Below are positions 30,770-42,499 of a stretch of 64,000 nucleotides of DNA, piece by piece. The translations under genes were made by a program, and so were the position numbers. The stretch's first letter is position 1. Every line of letters begins with the position of its first letter. The notes beneath the pieces are model-generated. The model was not told the DNA's origin and made no database searches. It was given only the letters and a program-made list of their open reading frames with translations. Origin of the DNA: Labia minor (Eukaryota; Arthropoda; Insecta; Dermaptera; Spongiphoridae); assembly GCA_963082975.1 (NCBI GenBank), contig OY720344.1:1488001-1552000 (forward strand), given 5' to 3'.

Positions 30770-32700
30770 TAAAGTTTATACTCATACAAAAAAATAATTC
30801 GAATATATTTTCATAATAATATAATAATAAATATATTGTATTAAATTTATTATTATCAGTAATAAGATGTTTAAATATAATAAATTGTTGTTGATTTTTA
30901 ATTTCATAAAATAAAATTATAAATTTAATAATATTTATAAATTGGCAATTAACCTATTAACACAATTTATATTGTCAGTTTTTATGTTTAAAAGATTTTT
31001 ATTATTACAAAACTTTCACTTGATTATTCATATAAATAAATAAAACTAAATGCGCCCAACGTTTTTCGTTGAATATGAAGCAATTCATCCATAAACTTTG
31101 TCAGGCTTATTGAAAAATTATTTTATTCTTTTTAGTCCATGAGAAAAACGTTATTTTATGAATTTTTTTTTATATTTATATTTACATTATATATATTCTA
31201 TATTATATCTAGAGTTGGATCGGTGTAGATTGAATAATTTTTGCACTTCAAGATCAAAAAAAAAAAAAAAAATGAATAAAACTATGTATAAATACATATA
31301 AACCTTGTTGTTTGATACAAGTAAATATTGTAAATATAATATATAAATTGCTATTTGTGTGCATAAATCAAAAGTAAAATATAATTTTAACTCATCTTCA
31401 TTTTATTACTTTTGTTATAATATATATATATATAATATAAGGGCTTTGGTATTTTCCCAGGATTTTAGTGACCGGTGTGTATGTTCGTTATAGGTAAAAG
31501 ACCTTCCAAGACACAATGCCCTGGGATCTCACAACCTTTGCTTCCTTTATAAATATTTAAATTATATTTCATATTAATAATAATATATTCATTATAATCT
31601 TCTTCTAAGTAATTAGTGTAGAATTTTTTTACTTTTCATATTTTTTTAGAAATCCATATGTAAAACAAAATAAATAAATGAAAGGATTTCATTTATTTAA
31701 TGAACCATTCGAAATGTTATATGATTCTTATGCAATTGAATAGCTTATTTTGTTTTGAAACCTGGTCTTTATATTCAATGATTTTAATAAATCCATCAAT
31801 GAAAGTAAATAAACCTCGTATGACTAGTGACGCTATGATGCTGTCATTTAATTATAATTTAATTCAACGCAGCACGCGTGATTGATTAACCAACCCATTT
31901 GTCGCCTCAGACCTCGAGAACAATATTTGTCCTTATGTAATCTTTCCAGGAAAATACATTGCAAATAATTTTACCTGAATTCACTAAAATAAAAAATATA
32001 TTCAAAGAAGCTCCTAAATTTCAATTTTTTTTTTTTATTTAGTAAAATAATCTTCAACACAAATCAATATATTAAGGTAAATGTACCAGCCGTGGACCAT
32101 TTGATAGATATTTGATCAAAATAAGCTTTATAATTTCAAATTAAACTTGAGATATCGATCAATATCAAGAAGAGCCTCTTTCGGATTAATAAACAATGAA
32201 ACAGACCAATCGCTGCATTTCTATTATAATTATGAATTTTTTAAAATACGAGGCAAGCGTTCTTGCATTTTAAGGTTCGTTTCTTATGTAAAACGTTAAG
32301 GATATGTTTCACATTATTTTCAATCGATTATGTTTTATTTAATAATAATTGCAATCCAAAAATTCAATTCAATAGTTGATACTACAAATTATATTAAACA
32401 GTTTGAAATATTTAATTTATGTGATGATTATAAATTATTAAGGGGGTGGTCATTTACTGAAACAAATATCTCATTTTTTTCAGAAGTGACCCATTACTAA
32501 AAAAATACGATTAAAATTTTTTTTATGAAAATAAATGTGATGTATGCTAAATTTTTTTGTTTTACGTGTCTGGAACAATTTTATTCAGTAGTGGACCACG
32601 TGGCCAAATACGGAGATAAACATGGCCAATCACTAAATCTTTACAACTTAAATTATATTTTCATCAGATTCCTTTAGATAACTAAATTTTATGCTGATAA
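30770..32700. other. Gene-free AT-rich stretch
   Basis: No supported exon. The region 31020-31150 ('TTTCGTTGAATATGAA...', 'TTTAGTCCATGAGAAAAACGTT') is a diverged repeat of 5740-5870. A modestly GC-rich patch at 31440-31550 has no splice-consistent frame that I can defend. Confidence 0.45.
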
Positions 32701-32706
32701 ATTAAT

Positions 32707-33265
32707 CTTATCTTATTATGCTAGCTAAAATTGTATATATATATATATATATATATATAGCCATGGGTTCTCAAAAACCGCTCTAACGATTTTTTTCAAA
32801 TTCACACTAGATATAGTATTTATAAAGAAAAATTAAGTTTTATTGATCATATCTCTTGAAACATACAGCTTCATTATTTATTTCTTAATTTAAAATTATA
32901 TATGGGTGACGTCACATGACATTCATTTTTATTTTTTAACTGAAATTGTATTAATATTTTTTTTTATTTAAAATATTTTAAAATTTATTATTTAATTTCG
33001 AAATAAAATTAAAAATATTTATTTTTAATAAAATATATATATATTTATTAATCTCTCTCAAAAAAAAAACAACAAAACAAATAAATGTCTTCGAAAGATG
33101 GTAAAAATATCTTATTTTTATTATCAAAATACTTAGACCAGTGGTTAGAACAATTGTTTTTACTCCCCGAGTTCGAAGGATCGAAACTCGTCGCGTGCAT
33201 TTTTTTTATCTATTTTCGTGATTTATTTATTCATTGTTCTTTTATTAATTAAGTTTTAGATAGTT
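32707..33265 (+). mobile_element. Family A repeat element, copy 3
   Basis: It starts CTTATCTTATTATGCTAGC, with (TA)n, GCCATGGGTTCTC, 'AAAACCGCTCTAACGATT', 'GGTGACGTCACATGAC' and a tRNA-like box pair at 33133-33177. It is highly similar to 10659-11230 and ends earlier. Confidence 0.75.
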
Positions 33266-33289
33266 TTATAATTTTTAATATTTTTTAAA

Positions 33290-33480
33290 TAAAATATTAT
33301 TTAATACATTTAATAATTGTAATAAATAATTAAAGAATTGTATATCAATATTTTCTAAAGGGTAGAGCGAGAGCTCGGTGTCCCAGGTATTAATATTACC
33401 AGCCAAATCCAATAATAATGAATCATTTTTTTTAACTTAATACCGAGCCGAGGCTCGGGGTCCCGGTACTAACATTTAAA
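33290..33480 (+). repeat. Short repeat with GAGCCGAGGCTCGG end
   Basis: It matches 15900-16046 closely. Two similar termini, GCTCGGTGTCCCAGGTA (33373-33389) and GCTCGGGGTCCCGGTA, point the same way, as if two 3' ends of one element family are stacked. Confidence 0.6.
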
Positions 33481-33679
33481 GTAGCATAAAAAAATTAATC
33501 GAGTCAGGAAAAGTGATGGGGTTTGAAATTAATAGTGATAAGACAAAATAATTAGTATCAGAGAGAATAATAATTGCAAAGAATTTAAATCGAGAGTGCA
33601 AAGTCATAAGATAGCGCCTTAGACGGTTCACCCATGAAGCAGTATTGTTTGCAAGCCCCCTATTAGAATTTATATACAT

Positions 33680-33955
33680 GTCAAATTATCGCCACCAGCG
33701 CCTCTATGATCTAGCATTGTAACTAAACTAATTTTATTTAAATTCCACCCCCTGAACACACCTTACCAATTAGCGGTTTTATAAAGGAAGTCTGACATGC
33801 CCTGAGACCTACTGAATATACATAAAAAATTTCATAAGAATCGGTCCAGCCGTTTCGGAGGAGTATTTTTTCAAAGTTTTGTGACACGAGAATTTTATAT
33901 ATAAGATATATATATATATATATAAAATTTTTGCTAGTATAATAAGATAAGATAA
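33680..33955 (-). repeat. Repeat ending in GCTAGTATAATAAGATAAG
   Basis: It contains 'AAAAATTTCATAAGAATCGG' and 'CCAGCCGTTTCGGAGGAG', a conserved non-coding block common in arthropod non-autonomous elements. It ends in the same AATAAGATAAGATAAG word as family A, so it is likely a related but different family. Confidence 0.6.
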
Positions 33956-34024
33956 GAATTCATCATTAATTTTAATATTTTTAATTACTATGAAATTTTT
34001 AATTAATTTTAATACTTAATTGAG

Positions 34025-34262
34025 CCGTTTATTTTGAAAGTGGCCTAACTCTCTCCATTCATCTTCAAATCGAGATATTTAAGGGTTTGCGTTTCAATGA
34101 ATTTAAAAATATCCGTATAGGATCCTAATTAGTTATACTGCTTAAGTATATCTAGGAGAGTTAAATATATAGTTCCTTTTAAAATAGTGGCAATTATTAA
34201 GTTAATAATTTGCGTTTTCTTATCAAGAATGGAGTTGGGCCACTTTCAAAATTAACAACCAA
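34025..34262. mobile_element. MITE with GAAAGTGGCC inverted ends
   Basis: The left end 'ATTTTGAAAGTGGCCTAACTC' is mirrored on the right by 'GAGTTGGGCCACTTTCAAAAT'. No ORF. A further copy of the end (GAGTTAGGCCACTTTCAAA) lies at 35464-35482, next to the 131-codon frame below. Confidence 0.75.
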
Positions 34263-34335
34263 ATTTATTATAAAATCTGAAGATGCCCAAGTCCATTCAA
34301 CATAACTTAAGATGCTTCAAAATGAAAAAAAAAGC

Positions 34336-34875
34336 TGGAGTGTCTCCACTCGACTATCTGGCAAATTTGAATTGGATTAAATAACATATATTAATTTAAA
34401 TTAAATTAAATTAATTAAATTATAAATTAAAATTAATAAATAATATTTATTAAACCATCGCATGTTTGGCTTTTTGTTGATGGCACCACGTCACGTGTTG
34501 GCGCGTGAGATTTGCAGTGTTAAAAAATTAATTCTGGTACTTTCAGCAAATAAATCAAGCTGAAATTCTATATATAGCAGTTTTATACAATTATTAATCA
34601 TGTGAAAAATTATCAAACATATATCTTTATTTTTACGGTCACTTTAGAAGAAAAAAAATCAAAACGTTGTAAGTAATGGCCCTCTTCCGGTTGAGTTACA
34701 TTTCTTAAAAGTTGATAGAAAACTATGAATTTTGAATAATGCCCATGTACCAAATTTCATCATTCTAGCTCAAACCGTTTTTGCGTAATCTTGGTTACAT
34801 ACATAGACACACACACACACGGACATTTTTCTCAACCTTAGTGATAGTAAAAATAGTTAACGAGATAGTAAAAAA
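34336..34875 (+). mobile_element. Family D element, long copy
   Basis: It runs from 'GGAGTGTCTCCACTCGACTATC' through 'GGCACCACGTCACGTG', 'ACGGTCACTTTAGAAG', 'CCAAATTTCATCATTCTAGC' and an (AC)n tract to a terminal CGAGATAG (34861-34868). It matches 16047-16575 along its length. No ORF. Confidence 0.7.
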
Positions 34876-35047
34876 CAATACAGAGTTTTTTATATATATA
34901 TATCTTGAAAACACTTAGGAAAACAATTCTTGAGATTCAAAACATTTTTTAATTACAGAACACATAAAATTACAAACATAAATTTATTATAAAACAATTT
35001 ACTATTCATTTATAGTTTGCAGGTGTGAAATTAATTTGAAGAAATCA

Positions 35048-35443
35048 TCATGTTCCGGTGGTATATAAAATTGAATTTTGGTGTTGTAATTGGACTGATA
35101 TTTTTATAGAGTGGTGTAAATACAAAATTTTCTTCCCCCGACGCAGTAATAAATTCAGAACTTTAAAATTTTCATTATTATTCATTGATGTCTTATAGAA
35201 AATTTTATACGGTTCATTTCTGACAAAACGCATCCAGCATATTTTTAACCCGTTTACTGATTTTCCATCAGAATTCTTTGCCCGTTTAAAAATTGCGTCT
35301 TCTAATAATTTTGTCAATACGAAATCTTCTTGCCGCATTTCATTTACAATAAAATTATTACCTTTCCGACACTTTTTAATAATCTCGTAATAATTTTGGG
35401 GAACGAACAGTAGATTATTTATTTTTAATGACATTTCCACCAC
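35048..35443 (-). CDS. 131-codon open frame, possibly a transposon remnant
   Basis: The frame reads MVEMSLKINNLLFVPQNYYE at the start and has FKRAKNSDGKSVNGLKICWM and RNEPYKIFYKTSMNNNENFK in the middle. It is lysine-rich with no transmembrane segment or signal peptide. I do not recognise a family. It lies just inside a GAGTTAGGCCACTTTC end (35464) shared with the MITE at 34025, so it may be the remnant of that MITE's autonomous partner. The last residues after the middle block look out of frame. Confidence 0.4.
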   Translation of the reverse strand: MVEMSLKINNLLFVPQNYYEIIKKCRKGNNFIVNEMRQEDFVLTKLLEDAIFKRAKNSDGKSVNGLKICWMRFVRNEPYKIFYKTSMNNNENFKVLNLLLRRGKKILYLHHSIKISVQLQHQNSILYTTGT

Positions 35444-35489
35444 GCCAAAATCTTAATGTAAGTTTATAATAGAGTTAGGCCACTTTCAA

Positions 35490-36269
35490 ACACTACAGGG
35501 TTTAGTTATTGAACTAATTCTGAATACTTATGTGTCAAAAATTTATCGTATTTGCTTGGAATATATATACAGGATACATTGAGAATGAATTTAATAGAAG
35601 AAAAGTTTTGTTGTCCAGAGTTTTTTCAAAAATGTTAGGATCAAAAAAAGGCGATCCCAAGAACGAAATAACTAAAACTATTGTTAATATGCTATAATCC
35701 TCCCTTAAATGGAATTAATTCAAAGTAATCATTTTAATCATTTTCGATAATTGAGCAATTCAAAGTTATCAATGACAAAATAAAGGGAAGAAAATGAAAT
35801 ATATAATAAAAATTTAAAAATGAAAAATCGCAACTCAATAAATTGAAATGAAGTAAAATATATAATAATAATGTAAAAATGTTTTTTAAAAACAAAAAAA
35901 TTGAAATTACTTATTGAATTGTAGACGTTAAGTCTCTCTATTGATGGACATAGACGTTATTGAATCATTAAATTAAAATTTATGATATAAATGTTATATT
36001 ATTTAATGTAAAATTTTTAAATTAGATATGTTTATAATTTTATTATTATAATTATTATTACTTTATAATTTTTACTTTTTAGGAATCTTTATAATTTATT
36101 GAATTACCTTCATTGGTGTCATCTGCTTGGAGCATTGCTTTTAGGCACTACGAATCCAAAATCAAAATTTATTATACATTTTATCAAATGCTAAATTATG
36201 AGAATTATTTTGGTTTGTTAGTTTCTTTGTCTTAAACATCTTAAACATAAATAGTTGGAAAATATATTA

Positions 36270-36312
<43 letters not shown>

Positions 36313-37390
36313 GTGATGAAAATAGGAAGGAACAAAAGATATATACAAAACACAGGAGCACGAAGGAACGAAATGACAACTGACGTTGTTATTGGAAGAT
36401 AGCCAAGATATTCTCAATCAATCATGATTCATCATAACCAACTTAGGAACAATAAAATAATAGTTTATCTAGTGGAATATAAAATAAACAGAAGATATGT
36501 TTTTTTACCGATAAATTATTATTTTTAATATACACAGACCATCCGTATCGGTAATATATATATATAATAAATAATGTGATATTTTTATAAATTGCATTTT
36601 ATCTATCTATATACCAGGAAGGTAGGAAAAGAACACTTCGAACAAAAGCTGTCACCTTTCTGACGTCACAGCCGCCATTTTGGTTGTACCAAAACATTAT
36701 ATTTTCCATTGAGCTAAATGTTAATTTATCATCAAATTTCGGGCCTTTTTTATGGAAAATTATGTGAGCAAAAATTTCCTCATGAAGAAAAAACTCTTTA
36801 AATTTTATTTTATTTGAACTGCAGGCCGTTTTGATATGCATATATGTATAAAATAAATTAAATGTTGCGGCAATCATTCTCTTCATTATGCTGATGATGA
36901 AAAAAGGACTTATCATTAGTTTAATGGAAAAATGATTACAAAAAATAAAATATAAACAAAAAATATATTTATTAATGTATAACGCATCCAGTGCTTACAT
37001 GTAGAGCCGGCCTTCTTCACCTAGCTGTCTTTTACTTTTATTTCCACTTCGGTTCGTGCAACCATATGCAGAACATGCCATGATAATTATTTTTAAAAAC
37101 TAAAATAAAATAACAACTATTTATAACCTGTCTATAACCTAAACCCAGATGTAAACCTAACCTGGTCTTAGAATCCAGTTAGAATCTAATAAAAAATAAT
37201 TTAATATTAAATACAAATTAAATTATTAAAAACTATTTATAATTATTAAATATATTAACTAAACTATAAAATAAAGAAGAAATAACCAAGAAATCTAGTC
37301 AGCTGATTGTCATTGCAAAAAAAAATATGAATTATCGCTAGAAGCGACAACTACCTTGTCTAAGAAGTAAACAAAACTCTGTTTTAGATC
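35490..37390. other. Gene-free stretch with repeats
   Basis: It includes an (AT)n tract at 36272-36309 and a short GC-richer block near 36650-36680 ('GACGTCACAGCCGCCATTTT'). No exon or element with clear ends is supported. Confidence 0.45.
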
Positions 37391-37432
37391 TCCCATTTGA
37401 GCGTCCCCCCCCCCTTCCTGATTAAATGCAAA

Positions 37433-38260
37433 ATGAGTGGCCTAAGCGAAGTTGATGTCGCCAAAGCTGTTACGTTAATTGATAATTACAATAGAACGTA
37501 TCAAGAAGTAGCTGAAATACTCGGAGTATCAAAATCTACGATATATCGTGTTGTTCAACAATATCGGAACACTGATACAAGAGACTGGAAGGACAAGGAA
37601 GAAAAAAGCTACATCTGCTAGGGACGATAGATTTATTGTCAGTTCTGCTCTGAGAAATCGTAGTCTTACCCGAAGTGACATCCGAAATCAACTTCAAGAA
37701 GTTAAACAGGTGACTGTGTCTGTTAAGACAGTTAAAAGAAGATTAGATGAAGCGGCCCAGAGTCTCATTTTAGAGGCACGTCATCGAGTACAACACCTTG
37801 AATTTTGTAAAAACCATGAGAATTAGTCTGGGATGGATTGGAGCCATGTTTTATTCACAGACGAATCAAGATTTTGTCTGAGGCCAGATGATAGTTTGGA
37901 GACGTCGCAATGAGAGAGTTATGGTTTGGGGTGGCATTTCTTTAAGGGCACGTACGGAGCTAGACATCGTAGAAAATGGGTCATTGAATAGTGAAAGGTA
38001 CATTTCAGACATTCTGGAATATTATGTAATACCTTACGCATCATACATTGGCGAAAAGTTTATTTTAATGCATGATAGTCCTGAAAGTTTGTCGCTATTT
38101 GTCAGAAGTGAATTTGTCGCCAATGAATTGGCCTTCACGCTCTCCAGATTTAAATCCTATTGAGCATTTCTGGGACATATTGAGAAGAGCATTAAAGAAG
38201 AGATCGCCAAATCCTGTTAGAAGAATTTAAAAATGCACTTCTTGAAAATGTTGAGTGGTG
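37433..38260 (+). pseudogene. Frame-broken Tc1-like transposase
   Basis: Starting at the ATG at 37433, a helix-turn-helix (NRTYQEVAEILGVSKSTIYR) is followed by a -1/+1 frame change near 37600. A second DNA-binding part comes next (LRNRSLTRSDIRNQL, VSVKTVKRRLDEA). The first catalytic Asp (VLFTDESRF, about 37850) follows a stop at 37825. After another frame change come VMVWGGISL, LMHDSPESL (second Asp, about 38070), then SPDLNPIEHFWDILRRAL (third acidic position, about 38140-38190). At least three frame changes inactivate it. Terminal repeats were not identified. Confidence 0.9.
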
Positions 38261-38880
38261 AGACATTGAAGTTTATTTATAATTGTTATTTTTTAGTATC
38301 CTAGATACCATTGTTTATGTTTTGCTGTACATGAAAAATAAAACATTAATATAAAATAAAATAATAATCAGTATCGTTCTTGTTTAATATAATAAAAACC
38401 TATTTCATTAAAATAAAAGAACAGAAAAATGGGATTGATAACACAATTGCCTAGAAGAGTTAAATGTGTTGTCAGAGCACGGGGAATTGGAATACAATTA
38501 TTGAAACGATTTAAATTTTGTATAAAGTAAAAAATTACAGAGAAACAATAATTCACTTTACACATTAAATTTGGGATAAAAATTACAAGTTTTAATTCCC
38601 ATACCGGACCCCTTACTAAGTGTTCTACATAATTATATTTTTTGATAAATAAATAAATATTATTATTTATTTATTCAAGATGTATATACACAAACATTCT
38701 GTATGTTATTTCAGTCCACCTTTTTGGGTGGTGATAAAAACAATAGCATAAACATTCAAATCACAGACTCAGAGTATCAGTTTCCCATCTTTTTAGATGT
38801 ATACAGTAAAGAAAAACCAAAATAAGAAAAAAAAAATACAAAAAAAAATGCCAAAAAAAAAATAAATCGAACATAATGCA
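38261..38880. other. Gene-free AT-rich stretch
   Basis: No exon, RNA or clear repeat terminus seen. Confidence 0.45.
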
Positions 38881-38881
38881 A

Positions 38882-39530
38882 AAAATAAGTTGACCTGTGG
38901 CCAGGTCCGAACCGACCGACGGTTTGAAATAAATTAATTTCCAGCTACAGAAACAATTTCAAATAATTTTAATATATCTATTAATGTAAAAACAGATAGG
39001 GATATAACATAAATATTTTTAATTTTATTTTATTTATAATATATAGCTGAAGTAGCCGGCGTTGCCGGCGTTACCCGAGGCTGTGACGTCATGAAGGGCT
39101 GGGTGACGTCATATAATTTTAAATTAAGAAAAACATAATGAAGATGATTTTTCCCGAGGATAAAACCAATACAATCTTGGTGATATGTAAAAAAATCTCC
39201 TTATGTGAAATTTGGTGCGAAAATAACCCTTCCCTTCTTATCGTCGATCGCTAATACTACCACTTCCGGTTTCCGGATTTGCACCAAAAGTTGATCCATT
39301 CATCCCACTGATGCATTAAGTAAATATACCAAATTTCATCAAAATCCGTTAAGCCGTTCAGGCTGTACACATCTATACGGACGGACAGACGGACAGACAT
39401 CATGCTAAAAATACTTTTTTCTGTTAAGAAAATGCATGATTCGTGGAGATATGTAAAAATCTCCACATGTGAAATTTGGTGTGAAAACAATACCTCCCTT
39501 ACTATCGTCGGTCGGTAAAAAGAAAAAGGA
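38882..39530 (-). repeat. Helentron-like element relic (CCGACCGACGG part) with inserted ends
   Basis: 'GTTGACCTGTGGCCAGGTCC' to 'GGCTGGGTGACGTCATATAAT' matches 27602-27830. A GCCGGCGTTGCCGGCG hairpin at 39056-39071 interrupts it. Then follow two similar segments, each with 'TTGGTGYGAAAA' and a GTCGRTCG word (39213-39250 and 39474-39518). Between them is the 'ACCAAATTTCATCAAAATCC' block and a (GGAC)n tract. Confidence 0.65.
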
Positions 39531-40950
39531 ATAACTGATCGTTACTCCTCTCATATGAAGGATCTCCGTTTTAGGCGACATTTCCCTTGATGGCATCTGG
39601 TTTCTAAAATGTTATTTTCTAAACAAGTAAAAGAAAATAATTATGTTTATGTTATATTTTGATGATTATATATTATATCTTACTGTATTTTTTTTTTATT
39701 TTTGAATTAAATTTATTTTATTTTTTTGCAAAAACAACATTTATTTAACTTTTTCGTGAAATTTTTACAATTTCCACCTCACATTTAGTTTTTTAAAATT
39801 TCCCGGGAATCCCGGGAAATGTATTTTTAAGTTTCCCGTTTCCCGGGAACAAAAATAATCCGTGGTTTTCCCTCTAGCTAGAAGTAAGGGGATTGAGAGA
39901 GAATAGGAGTTGGATGGAGCTGGCTTTAGATCACTGACTCGGGGCGTTAACGGTGGGTGCTGCAGCAATCCAAGATGATAGTCACAGGTGTGTGGCGGTG
40001 ATTAGTATCAGAATTGCCGTGGATATTAATTAATTAATTTGACTCTTTTAATCAAATTATATAAATAATAATTTAGTTATAATCAATTTATATAAATATA
40101 AACATTCATTGTTGTAAATTCTTAAGATTAATTTGTTTGTTTTCATGTTAATAAATAAATTATCATTAACTAAACCTTATAAATTTAAAATGGATAAATT
40201 TAATAAAATAAAATTTTGATTCAATTATAATCAACTAAATTGGTGACACCGACGTGATTTAATTATAATATAATATAATTAAAATTAATTAAAGGTGTAT
40301 TTGGGGAAAATTGTATTACCTTTCAATTATGAGTTCAATAAATAGTTTTATAATTTCAAACAAAATTGTTTCTAATTTACACCTTTCTTTACTAAATATA
40401 TCTTTTTGTTGAATTGCTATTAAAATTTATAAAAAAAATAAATAAATAAATTTCAGGTTACGCTGAAGATCTAAACTAATCTAAATCAAAATAAACAAGA
40501 AAAAAAATCTAAATTATTTAATAGAATATTCTATAAATATAGTTTTTTTTTTTTTTTTTTTTTTTTTTGGATTTTATTGATTATAAATTTTAATTTGTGA
40601 ATAAAATAAATCAAGTTTAAAGAATTGGAAAAAACATGACTGGTATTTATAATATTTAATAAATTTTCTAGATATATCATTCACAATTCTATAATCCTTA
40701 AATTTAATAATATGTATATATATATTTCATTAAGGAAAATAAATAACAAAAAACTAAAAAAAACTGCCCACACTAATAACTTCAATCGCTTTCATTCAAC
40801 TCTCAAAAATTATTTTTTATATTTATATTTTTATATTATTATTATTATTATATAATACCCTATTCCAGCATTAATGTTACCTGATGTCCTTCATTTTTAT
40901 CCAAATTATTAGCTACAAATTTATAATATAATTAATTATTTCATTCTGAA
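39531..40950. other. Gene-free stretch before a plus-strand gene
   Basis: No upstream exon of the following gene could be supported. It holds a repeat of CCCGGGAA words at 39800-39850 and a 29-bp poly-T tract (40541-40569). Confidence 0.45.
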
Positions 40951-40956
40951 TAATAG

Positions 40957-42492
40957 GAAAAGTAAATGTAGATCGTAATGTTACAAAATTTGTACAATTA
41001 CTCCGAAATTTTTTAATTGGCCGTAAAGTTGGATTAAATAATCGGTCTTCATACGCAGTACCAGCAAAATCTCATATTTTTAAAGAATTACCACAAAGAT
41101 ACTATCTAACCTGTTATCATTATTATCCTAATGCACCTCGGTAAGTAATTAGAATTTTAATCCAATTTTCATGTTATGTATTTTAAGTATCTATTAAATT
41201 TATAATTAAATTTATAGAGTTATAGATTGTCGTGTTCGTGAATATATATATATGAGGTAATATTATATATATATACAGGGTCCGCCATGTAACATTTATT
41301 TTTAAATGCAATAAAACAAAAACGTTTGGATGAATTTTCAGATTTATTATTTCATCGTGAAGTATAGACCTTCCGATTATTTATGAAATACTATTTCATT
41401 CCAATGGCTGCCTCGGCTGGCCTTGCAGTACGCCATTGAAGGAGACGCCGATTTTGGCCAAAAATCATCTTTTCGGATGAGGCGCATTTCCATATTGGCA
41501 GATACGTCAATAAACAAAATTGCCTCATCTGGGGGACGGAAAACCCACAGGTTATCATGGAGAAGACAATGCATCCTCAGAAAGTGACGGGTTGGTGCGG
41601 ATTTTGGTCTGGCGGCATCATTGAGCCATTTTTCTTTGAAAATGAGGCAGGAGCGGCCGTTACGGTTACTCGCGCCATGATTTCTGATAGGTTGTTCCCG
41701 AAACTTGAAGAGGAAGACTTGGACAACATTTAGTTTGGTTCCAACAAGACGGCGCTCCGTGTCACACAGCTAAACTTACAATCGATCTTTTGCGCATTGA
41801 CTTCGGAGACCGAATTATCAGCAGAAATTCGGATGTCGTTTGGCCGCCTCGGAGCTGCGATTGGACACCGATAGACTATTATTTGTGGGGAGCCGTCAAA
41901 GACAAATGTTATGCAGACAAACCAGAAACAATTCAAGCTTTGAAGGACAACATTCGTGCAGTCATAGCTAATATAGAGCCGTATACTATCACAAATGTAC
42001 TCAAAAATTGGACCGTATGGCCAGCCGTGGCAGCCATTGGAATGAAATAGTATTTCATAAATAATCGGAAGGTCTATACTTCACGATGAAATAATAAATT
42101 TGAAAATTCATCCAACCGTTTTTGTTTTATTGCATTTTTAAAAAAAAAATGTTAAATGGCGGACCCTGTATATATATATGAGGCAATATTATATATATAT
42201 ATATATATACTAGTTAAAACTAACTGTAAGTTTAATTGTTTTTAAATTAAGTTTTCATCAAAACAGAATTTATTAATTTGCTCAATATATACCTATATGT
42301 ATATATATTTCGAAACATTCCAATTATAATATTTAATTATAATGGAATAAATAATATATTAATATAAGGTTTTATTTTTTATTTTTATTCTCAAGCAATC
42401 AAGTAAAACGACCTATGTTGGTATACGTTTATGATAATCCTACACCGCCACGGGATTTAAACAGCCCTCCAAGTCCAGGATGTCTCATTTAA
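40957..42492 (+). CDS. Last three exons of an unrecognised protein-coding gene
   Basis: Exons 40957-41140, 41218-41256 and 42396-42492 have consensus AG and GT flanks. Their phases (2 to 1, then 2 to 1) fit exactly, giving a continuous frame to a TAA at 42490. The visible 106-residue C-terminus includes TKFVQLLRNFLIGRKVG, FKELPQRYYLTCYHYYPNAP, RVIDCRVREYIYMR and a conserved-looking VYVYDNPTPPRDLNSPPSPG end. No transmembrane segment is present. I do not recognise the family. Upstream exons must exist but were not found. The second intron holds a rearranged mariner that starts 19 bp after the donor. Confidence 0.7.
41276..42168 (+). mobile_element. Mariner-like element with duplicated 3' end at both termini
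   Basis: The ends are CAGGGTCCGCCATG and, inverted, CAGGGTCCGCCATT, flanked by TA. The inverted termini run for about 140 bp or more, far longer than mariner repeats, because the left end is an inverted copy of the right end. It even encodes the transposase C-terminus on the minus strand (RGSHWNEIVFHK, 41377-41412). The plus strand holds the C-terminal half of a transposase: WPKIIFSDEAHFHIGRYVNK (first Asp), QDGA-like region near 41745, WPPRSCDWTPIDYYLWGAVK (third Asp) and RGSHWNEIVFHK. There are frame changes and stops; the DNA-binding N-terminus is gone. Confidence 0.9.
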
Positions 42493-42499
42493 AAATACA

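Noticed and set aside
36599-36916. 105-codon minus-strand open frame
   Set aside because: No known motif, no splice context, and its C-terminal part falls in repeat-like sequence.
37397-37432. Upstream ATG of the Tc1-like transposase at 37397
   Set aside because: The residues before 37433 (Pro-rich, MSVPPPFLIKCK) do not resemble the family, whereas MSGLSEVDVAKAV at 37433 fits.
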